DNA of 64,000 nt from contig QRDG01000025.1 of NCBI GenBank assembly GCA_012064385.1, positions 900,740 to 964,739 on the forward strand. The letters are read 5' to 3'. Below the pieces are notes generated by a model. It was not told where the DNA came from, did no database searches, and saw only the letters and a program-made list of their open reading frames with translations. Below are positions 56,701 to 64,000 of this stretch, in pieces; position 1 is the stretch's first letter; the number at the start of each line of letters is the position of its first letter. The position numbers and the translations under genes are program-made. This DNA comes from Puccinellia tenuiflora (taxonomy: Eukaryota; Streptophyta; Magnoliopsida; Poales; Poaceae).

Positions 56701-57280
56701 ACTCGCGCGGAGGGAGATCGCCGCCCTGAAAGCGGACCTGAGCGACCTCCAGCAGCAGGTGGGGCCGGCCGCGGACCGCGCGGAGCAAGCGCGAGACACC
56801 GCGCAGCACGGCCGGGCCATGACGCGCCAGCGCCAGGTCATGCTCCACGAGCTGGTCCGCCGCCGAACGCCGTCGGGGATGACATGAGGATCGAGGTCCC
56901 CCACTTTCCCTCCGGAGGGATCGACGACGAGGCCGCATACACGCACTTCTTCGGGCAATTCCTCGGGGAGCTTGAAAAGGTCGCGAAACGCTTCGACGAG
57001 CGCGTCGTGGCGGAGACCGCGATCTCCTCATCCTCGCCACCAGCCGCGTCTTCAGCAACCTCCTGAAGCTCTGGCCCTCGTTCAACCTCGAGGCCGTGAT
57101 GGGGCCGGTCGAGATCCGCAGCAAGGCGGGGGAGGCCGCTGAGGTGCTCGGCAGGAAGTAGACCAAGTCCTGGTCGATGAAGACGAAGGCAACGGCGAGG
57201 AAGGTGCACTGGAGGCGGAAACTGCCGTGGACGGAGCGGCACCTCAGGAGCGCGACGGCCTGAACTCCTTCCTGTAGCTG
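53741..57280 (+). pseudogene. Antisense extra ORF: PF04195-like plus coiled coil
   Basis: Starts MAPKRATDGQKA at 53741. After a frame change (53775-53795) comes the 'putative gypsy type transposon' region: MPESLIGAATVSKVR, YYPIFFHTLYAGLVPPFS, HLHPNSVLILAIFAYLCEAYVG, HPSVPLFRSFYSL (to about 54540). A further shift leads into an acidic, Ser/Glu-rich part (54605-55197). An intron (55198-55282, GTAAGT...CTTCAG) follows, then repeats of EEPQQA and a long coiled coil (55943-56660) with Glu/Arg/Ala heptads, interrupted by a stop at 56288 and another at 56660. The last recognisable part is DDMRIEVPHFPSGGIDDEAAYTHFFGQ (56880-56960). Function in Tat elements is unknown; here it is broken in several places. 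Confidence 0.65.
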
Positions 57281-58511
57281 GTCATGCATGGGGCACATTA
57301 TCTTAGTTTTTAGTTGTAACAACTTTTGTAAAGACTTGCCTTAAGCTTTGAACGCGCTTGTAAATGTCCTTCGGGTGGCTTTTGTCTTTCCCCTTCATAT
57401 CTTTTTCGCTCTACGTCTTAGGACCCTCTCTTGGCGCTACACCACCGCCGCTTCGGTTTGTGAGAGTCAGGGCTCCACAAGGCCGGGGGGTGTGTGAGGC
57501 CTCAAGAAGTAAGAGCTCCTCGAAGCGCGATGCTTGGGGCCCCCCTTTGGCGTGCAAGAAGCCCATGAGGCGTAGGAGAGAGAAAGAGACTGCAAGAGGA
57601 AATTCAACCAAGTCTTTGTACTTAGCTTAGCAAGGTATTCTGCCTTGGAGAGGTGTTGGTTCCCTGGCGAGATGTTTTTGCCTTGTAGAGGGTGTTGGTT
57701 CCCTGGCGAGATGTTTGCCTTGGAGAGGGTGTTGGTTCCCTGGCGCTCACTTTGGACCTGTTTTCCTGCGTTTTGACAGATAGGCGTACCACAAACGATA
57801 CATAGCTAGATAACTTATGCGTGCTCGTAGGTTCCTTCATGGGTGTCTCGCGAGGAGAACAGGCACCAAGGTCCTTGGTGAGTTGACGTGCATGGGAGCC
57901 GGCTCATGAGTTCAGAGCTCCTTGGGAGTTGACATGCATGAAGGCTGGTCCGTGAGTTCAGAGCTCGGATCCCTTGGGTTTTAGGTGCTGCCGGGATGCT
58001 CCCGTGGCATGGCACCATGCTAGCCCCCGCTCGCGAGATACGCATGAGGGATCATACGAGCGAGAGAGAAAAGCAAATAATGCTAGAGCTTACCGAAGCA
58101 ACAAAATATGCTGGCGCGATGCGCAAAGGTTCAAATTGACCTGAAACATAGGTTCATTACACTGGCGTGGCCAGAAACACAAAAAATCCGCCATGCTCTG
58201 GGCATGGGGTCCACATGCTGTGGCTGAGACTCTCGAGGGGGCGTGCCCGAGGCAGACGCATGTAGAGAGAGCTCAGGGGCCCCTAGGCGGGGGTGGCTTT
58301 TAGCCTGCGTTCCACCATGACCGGCATGGGGATCCACCTCGCCAAGGCATGGTGCCTGAAGAGGTTACCGTGCCGAGGCTTGGTGGCTTGGGAATCTTCT
58401 CGAATGGCCCGCGGCAACGTATAGTAGAGAGGGGAGCCCGATGTTTTTTCCTCGTGGAGGATGATGGCGCGTGGCTCTCCCTTGATGCAAAAAATTGCTC
58501 GCCGAGGGCGA
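57281..58511. other. Spacer between antisense ORF and pol
   Basis: Non-coding. It includes the likely 3' end of the antisense transcript (57290-57380) and a threefold repeat of 'tgttggttccctggcg' with 'agatgtttgccttg' near 57650-57745. The rest is GC-rich without domains. Confidence 0.45.
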
Positions 58512-59330
58512 TCAGGGGTAGAACTTGCGCAGGTGCTGGATGTTCCAGGGGTTGGCGACAGGGATGCCGTCTTCCATCTCGAGCCGCGCGGAGCCAGGCT
58601 TGGCGATGTGCACGACTCTGTAGGGGCCTTCCCACATTGGTGAGAGCTTGTGGAGGCCTGCCCTGGAGAGGATTCTCCTCAGGACAAGGTCTCCTGCTTC
58701 GGGGTGCGGGCGGATGTGGCGGCTGTGGTAGTGACGGAGGTCTTGCTGGTACCTTGCCGCTCTCAGGGCCGCATTTCGGCGGAGCCCTTCAAGCAGCAGC
58801 AGGTCGTCGTTGCGGAGTTCGTCCACCTCAGCCTCCTTGAAGGCCAGGACTCGCGGAGAGCCATGAGTGATCTCGCTGGGGAGGACGGCTTCAGCGCCAT
58901 AGACGAGGGAGCAGGGACGGAGCCAGGATCTAAGATTAAGGGGGGCAAGATTAGCCTAATAGTGTGTTTGATCTTGATGAGGGGGGCTAATCAAGTTAAA
59001 ATACACTAATCAATCAACCATGCTGCCTAATATGACAAAGAAAAGCATGAGCATAGGGGGGGCGTAGCCCCTGCTCGTCCCCCCTTGTCTCCGTCCCTGC
59101 GAGGAGAACGGCGTCTCACCAGTTGGCTTCGTTGGCGTGGTGCGGATGGACCAGAGCACCGAGGGGAGCTCATCGATCCAATGCTTGCCGCTGGCCTTGA
59201 GGCGGTTGAAGCTTCTCGTCTTGAGGCCCTTGAGCACCTCGGCGTTGGCTCGCTCGGCCTGCCCGTTGCTTCGTGGATGCGCCACCGAGGCGTAGCAGAT
59301 TTGGGCACCGATGCTGCCGCAGTAGGACTT
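58512..59330 (-). pseudogene. gypsy pol C-terminus (integrase end), MITE-interrupted
   Basis: Reading leftward: integrase core end (SYCGSIGAQICYASVAHP, SNGQAERANAEVLKGLK, WSIRTTPTKPTGETPF). A MITE at 58912-59099 interrupts the frame, then come EVDELRNDDLLLLEGL, YHSRHIRPHPEAGDLVLRR, LSPMWEGPYRVV and the pol end HLRKFYP with its stop at 58512. The first 197 bp (59134-59330) duplicate 61959-62155 with about three differences. It stops at the N of 59331. Confidence 0.8.
58912..59099. mobile_element. hAT-like MITE in integrase
   Basis: 188 bp with inverted ends CAGGGACGGAGCC and CTCCGTCCCTG, of the CAGNGGCGGAGCC type seen in grass hAT MITEs. Flanks CGAGGGAG and CGAGGAGA are an imperfect 8-bp duplication. 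The interior includes 'aaggggggcaag' and 'gggggcgtagcccc'. Confidence 0.75.
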
Positions 59331-59331
59331 N

Positions 59332-59923
59332 CTCGGCAAGTTGATCATGTCCACCTCGGTGGAGTTCTTCACGTAGAAGAAGGAGCGCTGCCATTTCCGG
59401 CATGACTCCAGCCCTTGGATTCCGGGGGAAGATGGAGCCGCGCCGAGGTTATGACGGTGGCGGCCCCGCACTGAGTCATTTCCTTGGGGGCGCCCGGATG
59501 ATCAGGATTCGGAATGACTTGTTTCCGGAAATGGAAGTACTTAGACCACGCCTCGACGGTGGGCCAGAGTCCGAGATAACCCTCCATGAAAGAGGCAAAG
59601 GCAGAGAGGTGGTGAAGGCGTTCGCCGGAAGTTGATGGGGTTGGAGACCGAATTTGTTGAGGAAACTGCGGAAGAAATCGCTGGAAGGAAGACCGAATCC
59701 TCGCTCGAAGTGTTCGAGGAAAACGACATACTCTCCCTCTTTGAGATCCGGAGAGGTCTCTGGACAGGGAGCCGACATGCCACCTCGGCTGGGATCCGCC
59801 GGGTCCGGATCAGCCAGTCTATGTCGGCTCTTCCGACATAAGAGCCTTCCCAGCTGGCCGGGTGGTTTCCTCGGCCACTCCCTCTTCTACCTCGACCACC
59901 TCGAGGTTGGGGTTGTTCGACAT
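59332..59923 (-). pseudogene. Antisense extra ORF of the nested Tat element (partial)
   Basis: Starts at the ATG of 59923 (MSNNPNLEVVEVEE). An in-frame TAG follows within MSEEPT*. Downstream the PF04195-type region is readable in shifting frames: EGEYVVFLEHFERGFGLP, FFRSFLNKFGLQPHQLPANA (59778-59640), MEGYLGLWPTVEAWSKYF, HFRKQVIPNPDHPGAP (59587-59470), and WQRSFFYVKNSTEVDMINLP just before the N. At least one stop and two frame changes make it a pseudogene, cut at 59332. Confidence 0.6.
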
Positions 59924-61041
59924 ATCGGAGGGAGGTTGCAGAGATCTATAAACAGGGTACCGGCCGGGTGATTAGAATCATTACAGTGAAAAAGAATGGA
60001 AAAGTAAAAAACAAGAAACAAAAAGGGAGGAACACGCATGCATCTAATCTAGATGCAAAGTGTGTTAAGATGCTGAAGGGCTAATGAACAAGAAGAAATG
60101 AAAGGGAAAGTGCTACGACGGCTAGTCCACCGGCGGTACAACCGTGTCTGGAACGCGAACTCACCGGCGGCGACGCACCGGCGCCGCCGCGGTGAAGAAC
60201 TCGAGGAGGAACAGATGCTATATAATGCGCAAAAGAAAAAAGAGAGAGGAAGACGAGATCTTACCGCGGTGTCGCGGTGTACGGCGGTGGTGCTGTCCGT
60301 CGGCGGGTGGCGGCGGCGCTGCGCGTCGGGGCGTTGGCGTCAGGTGCTCGTCGGCGTACGCGTTCCGTGCGTGCGGGCGGCGGCGGTGCTTGTGCTCTGT
60401 GCGCTGGAGCGAGGAGAGCGAGGAACCGAAGCAAGAGGAGAATGAATGCGGAGGGGAAGACGATGCTCTCCCCTGCTATTTATGGGCGGCGGAGGAGATC
60501 GTGGGTGCGGGATTTGCTACGCGCGATCTCGTGACCGACGGGGGGTTATGGCCTCACGATCTCCGCCACGATTTCCTATGTGGCTTAACCGCCGCACGAT
60601 CGGCCACACGGGGGGTCGCAGAGATCTAACGGTTACCACGCCGCACACTTGATCGGGCAGGACCCGAGGAGACGCGGGCGGTGCGGTCAAGACTGCACTT
60701 GAGTGCTGTCGTATGCACAGTTGCCGAAGCGACCGGCGTGACGCAAGTGGCGTGCGTGCCAGTGGCACGTCCATCCGGGCGCAAGGGTCGAGGCGTTGGG
60801 CAGAGATGCTCTGCCACGTAGAGGAACCAGTGACTCGGAAGAATTGTGGGTTCTTCCGGCGATTCGGAACAATCCCACACTAAGTCGAATATCACAAAGA
60901 AAGGCAAAAGCTGCTTTCCGACATATGAATTTCGCCGGCATATGTTATGTCGGGGATCAACTTAAGAATGCTGGTTTTTCGGGTAAACCTGCCGTGGTCC
61001 TCCATCCGAGGCTGCAGGACCGCGCCAGCTTCGGGGACTAA
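59924..61041. other. Non-coding part of the nested Tat element
   Basis: Holds the leader of the antisense ORF. The minus strand reads CATAAATAG near 60475-60484, a plausible TATA box for that ORF. GC-rich 'cggcggcg' text at 60120-60420 explains the long but meaningless frames. 60620-61041 leads to the polypurine-like stretch at the LTR. Confidence 0.4.
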
Positions 61042-61958
61042 TGTCGGGGGGAAGCCCCCGAGTGGGGTCAATATGGTAAAATAAGGTTGACTCGGAGTTG
61101 ACCGAGTCAATGGAAACCGACATACCATACGGGTTCTATCCGGGGTCATCCGGGTAAAGGTTAACCGACATATCCCTATGTCGGATCATGATTATTATAT
61201 GTCGGAATCCCCTTTATTGTTCTTATGTGCAGGAAGGGTTAAACCGGGTCAAGAGCATGGGGCATGCCTATGCCGGATGGAAGTCATCTCGGACGGTGGT
61301 CCAAGCTCCTTGAGACACGGAGCGAAACAAGGGCGGCGGCGTGCTGCAAGTGGACGGCGTGCCAAGCCTCGGCCACGCCTCTGACGCGTGCGGCGCGGCA
61401 CAGTGGCGCTAGGCCTAGGCTTGGGCGTGCTGTCGGGTGCAGCGGCGACCGTGGCGACCAGCGCTGCCACGGTCTGGGTATGGCGCAGCGGCGCCCGTGC
61501 CGGCCGGAGACCAAGGGGTATGGCGCCAGTAGCAATGTTTTACACTGTAACCCTGGGTTTCTCTATATAAGGGGTACCAGGGGCTCCTATTACAGGGTCG
61601 ATTCCCAGACGCTAGGCAGAGACGCTGAGCAAATACTTAGCAGTTCCTGGGAGCTAGAGGAGAGCCAGAGAGCTATTCTCAGACTCGGTAGAGGCTTAGA
61701 TCTTGCAGCTCTTTGCATACAGCTCAAGGAGCAAGCTTGTAACTAGTTGTAATCCACATATAAATCAAGCAGCAAGCAGGAGTAGGGGTGTTATCTCCTC
61801 ACGAGAGCCCCGAACCTGGGTAAATCGCGTGTGTGTGTGTGTGAGTGTGTGTGTGTTCGTGTCTGTACGCCGTGCGTGCAAGCCCTCCCCGGTACCTCCA
61901 GCGTCCAATCGGCCCCACATCAAGCCTATATGGCATCTGCCGTGACACCACCACGACA
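61042..61958 (+). repeat. LTR of the nested Tat element
   Basis: 917 bp, starting TGTCGGGGGGAAGCCCCC and ending CCACCACGACA. The TATA box TATATAA lies at 61564-61570, so transcription runs rightward. A (GT)n run lies at 61827-61855. 'gttgtaatccacatataaatc' near 61747 resembles the polyadenylation zone. Confidence 0.75.
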
Positions 61959-64000
61959 GGCGTGGTGCGGATGGACCAGAGCACCGAGGGGAGCTCATCG
62001 ATCCAATGCTTGCCGCTGGCCTTGAGGCGGTTGAAGTTTCTCGTCTTGAGGCCCTTGAGCACCTCGGCGTTGGCTCGTTCGGCCTGCCCGTTGCTTCGTG
62101 GATGCGCCACCGAGGCGTAGCAGATTTGGGCGCCGATGCTGCCGCAGTAGGACTTGAAGGCGCCACTGATGAATTGTGAGCCGTTGTCGGTGATGATGCG
62201 GTTGGGCACGCCGAAGCGGCAGACCAGGCTCCTTATGAATTTTACCGCCGATTTCGCCGGAATGGTGCGTACAGGTTCCACCTCAGGCCACTTGGTGAAT
62301 TTGTCGATGGCGACGTAGAGGTAGCGGTAGCCCCCGAGCGCTCGCGGGAAGGGTCCCAGCAGGTCCAGCCCCCAGACCGCGAACGGCCAGGAGAGCGGGA
62401 TCGTCTGGAGTCCTTGTGCGGTCTTCTGGGCTTCTCTTCTTGCTGCTCGCCGAGCAATTTCATCTGCCTCTTGGTTTTCTGCCCGCGGGATGTGCTTGAG
62501 CTCCATTCCCCTGAAGTGCTTCTCTAACTTGCGTACCTCTTCAAGGTAGGCCACCATGTAGGTGTCCTTTGGCGTGTAGCTTTTGTTGGAGAAGTTGACG
62601 AGGAGCTGGGAGTCGCCCTTGATGAGGATGTACTTGATGCCGAGGGCGATGGCGGCTCTGAGCCCGGCGAGGAGGCCTTCATATTCAGCGATGTTGTTGG
62701 AGACCTTGTCATTATCCTTGAAGCACAGTTGGACGGCGTAGTAGAGCTTGTCACCTGTTGGTGAGGTGAGGACGGCACCAGCCCCTGCACTCCTGGCCGC
62801 AAAGGCGCCGTCGAAGTGCATGGTCCAGTGGCTTGGTGTCATCCCTCCTGAGGCTGTAACCTCTTCCTCTTGAGGCTCTTCTTCACGCGTGTCTGTCCAT
62901 TCGGCCATGAAATCAGCCAGCGCTCTGCCCTTGATGACCCTTGTGGTGTCAAACTCCAGCTCGAAGGGTTGTAGCTCTATGCCCCAGCTTGCGACGCGAT
63001 CTGTCGCGTTTGGGTTGCGCAGGACCTACTCCAGGGGATATGAGGTGACCACCTTGATGGGGTGGCCCTGGAAGTAGTGGCGCAGTTTTCTGGAGGCGAT
63101 GAGGAGCGAGAAGAGGAGCTTTTGCTGCATGGGGTAACGCTCGCGAGCGTCCCGCAGTACTGTGCTGACGAAGTACACGGGATGCTCGACGAGGGTAGTC
63201 GTTGGCGGGGCAGCGGCTGACTCCTCTCCAGGCTTGGTAGAGTCCTCGACGAGGGTTTCTTGAGGCCCCACTTGGGGAGGCGGCTGGATGCTTGGCGAGG
63301 GTGCTTCCTTGTCGGGGGGTTCTGGGCTTGGCGAGGCGGAGGTCTGCTTGGCGAGGACTGGCTCTTCCCTTTCCGCCACCAAGACCGCGCTTGCCGTCTG
63401 AGGAGTGGCTGCAAGATACAGCTTCAGAGGCTCGCGAGGGCGTGGGGCGACCATGATGGGTGGGCTCGCCAGGTATTTCTTCAGGTCTTCAAAGGCCTTT
63501 GCTGCTTCAGGGGTCCACTTGAAGGGACCGGACCTCTTCATGATCTTGAAAAATGGCAGCGCCCTCTCGCCGAACTTGGAGATGAAACGGCCGAGGCTGG
63601 CCATACATCCCGCTAAGCGCTGCATGTCCTTGAGGCGACGAGGAGGCTGCATCTGCTCTATGGCCTTGATTTTGTCGGGGTTGGCCTCAATGCCGCGGTG
63701 AGATACCAGGAACCCGAGGAGCTTGCCTAACGGGACCCCGAAGACGCACTTAGCAGGGTTCAGCTTTATGTTGACCTTGCGTAGGTTGGCAAAGGTCTCC
63801 TCGAGGTCCTGGATGAGCGTGTCCTTCTCGTGGGTCTTGACGACGATGTCATCGATGTAGGCCACTGCATTCCTCCCCATTTGAGCTCCCAAGGCGATCC
63901 TCATGAGGCGCTGGAAAGTGGCGCCGGCATTCTTCAGGCCGAAGGGCATGCAGACGTAGCAGAACACACCACAAGGGGTGAGAAATGCTGTCTTCTCCTC
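61959..64000 (-). pseudogene. gypsy pol: RT, RNase H and integrase (partial)
   Basis: Reads leftward from the right edge. The reverse transcriptase end has CMPFGLKNAGATFQRLM and the catalytic YIDDIVV, then LNPAKCVFGV and LGFLVSHRGIEANPDKI. Next come the RT-linked RNase H start (FKWTPEAAKAFEDLK), a long Pro/Ser/Glu-rich insert, and FSLLIASRKLRHYFQ. A stop (TAG, 63023-63025) interrupts YPLE*VLRNPNA. A second RNase H domain follows (MHFDGAFA, NIAEYEGLLAGL, GDSQLL), the archaeal-type extra RNase H of the Tat lineage. Then the integrase core: WPFAVWGLDLLGPFP, YLYVAIDKFTKWPEVEP, RIITDNGSQF, AHPRSNGQAERAN. It ends at 61958 at the nested LTR. The zinc-binding HHCC part expected before the core is missing. 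Confidence 0.85.

Larger units (their letters stand above)
59332..61958 (+). mobile_element. 3' part of a second Tat-type element
   Basis: Contains an antisense ORF (59332-59923, minus), a non-coding stretch, a polypurine-like 'gcttcggggactaa' and an LTR 61042-61958 in plus orientation. The order is the mirror image of the host element, so this one reads rightward. It begins abruptly at the N of 59331; its 5' part is missing. The right border is followed by GGCGT of the host pol. Confidence 0.65.
52365..64000 (-). mobile_element. Tat-lineage Ty3/gypsy retrotransposon (leaves window)
   Basis: Minus-strand element. Its 3' LTR is 52365-53428; an antisense extra ORF (plus strand) lies at 53741-57280; pol lies at 58512-59330 and 61959-64000. 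The order pol, antisense PF04195-type ORF, 3' LTR fits the Tat lineage (RIRE2/Grande-like). A MITE (58912-59099) and part of another Tat element (59332-61958) lie inside. The 5' LTR, gag and protease are beyond the right edge. The left flank GCCGA (52360-52364) would be the target duplication. Confidence 0.75.

Noticed and set aside
60098..60629. Several Arg-rich frames in the nested Tat element
   Set aside because: Driven by 'cggcgg' repeats in the leader of the antisense ORF; both strands show similar frames.

Overview
This is intergenic-rich plant nuclear DNA, almost certainly from a Triticeae grass (wheat, Aegilops or barley group). The evidence is an alpha-amylase of the cereal AMY3 type, a plant group-X ERF, a plant-style USP39/Sad1 gene with eight short exons, and a dense nest of grass transposons (Athila and Tat gypsy elements, copia and TRIM elements, Helitron, MULE, hAT and Stowaway MITEs). 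No prokaryotic features, rRNA, tRNA or CRISPR arrays were seen. Wheat alpha-Amy3 is known from group-5 chromosomes, so a chromosome-5 origin is a reasonable inference.

Layout, left to right. 1-5.1 kb: an Athila-type LTR relic, a very small TRIM (81-bp LTRs), a LINE 3' tail, long poly-C and poly-G runs and an old copia-like LTR relic. 5.5-6.3 kb: an intact single-exon ERF109-like AP2/ERF transcription factor (minus). 7.7-9.55 kb: an AT-rich element with hairpin termini. 9.66-12.7 kb: a young, internally deleted gypsy element with a CACCC target duplication. It sits directly in front of the USP39/Sad1 gene (12.7-16.2 kb, plus). That gene has seven clean downstream exons, but its first exon lacks a start codon and carries a +1 shift. 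16.69-24.87 kb: one nest framed by a 14-bp target duplication. It holds a 1.3-kb ORF-less retroposon, a minus-strand Helitron inside its A-tail, a 1.8-kb inverted duplication of the Helitron's 5' part (with a captured LINE zf-RVT/RNase H fragment), and a 2.3-kb copia element in one arm. 25.05-26.54 kb: an intact three-exon AMY3-type alpha-amylase (minus).

28.5-41 kb: an older direct repeat pair around an aspartic-protease gene fragment, a full-length non-autonomous Athila element (30,529-37,714) and a second partial Athila element. 41-46.3 kb: non-coding retrotransposon-like DNA with a second 1.3-kb retroposon. 46.3-48.5 kb: a degenerate MULE transposase 3' part with hairpin repeats. 48.5-52.36 kb: an Athila LTR relic and two more AT-rich hairpin-terminated elements.

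52,365-64,000: a minus-strand Tat-lineage gypsy element that leaves the window. It has a 3' LTR, a long antisense extra ORF (PF04195-like plus coiled coil), and pol with integrase, RNase H and reverse transcriptase. Part of a second, oppositely oriented Tat element sits inside it, and the join next to the single N at 59,331 is probably an assembly artefact.

Only three host genes are well supported: the ERF, USP39/Sad1 and AMY3. They do not form a pathway; the rest is transposable-element sediment. Removing the 16.69-24.87 kb nest places the 3' ends of USP39/Sad1 and AMY3 less than 1 kb apart, in convergent orientation. No coherent new multi-gene system was found. The most interesting signals are the Helitron inverted duplication, the LTR-disrupted USP39 5' end, the family of AT-rich elements with double-palindrome termini, and the ORF-less 1.3-kb retroposons.
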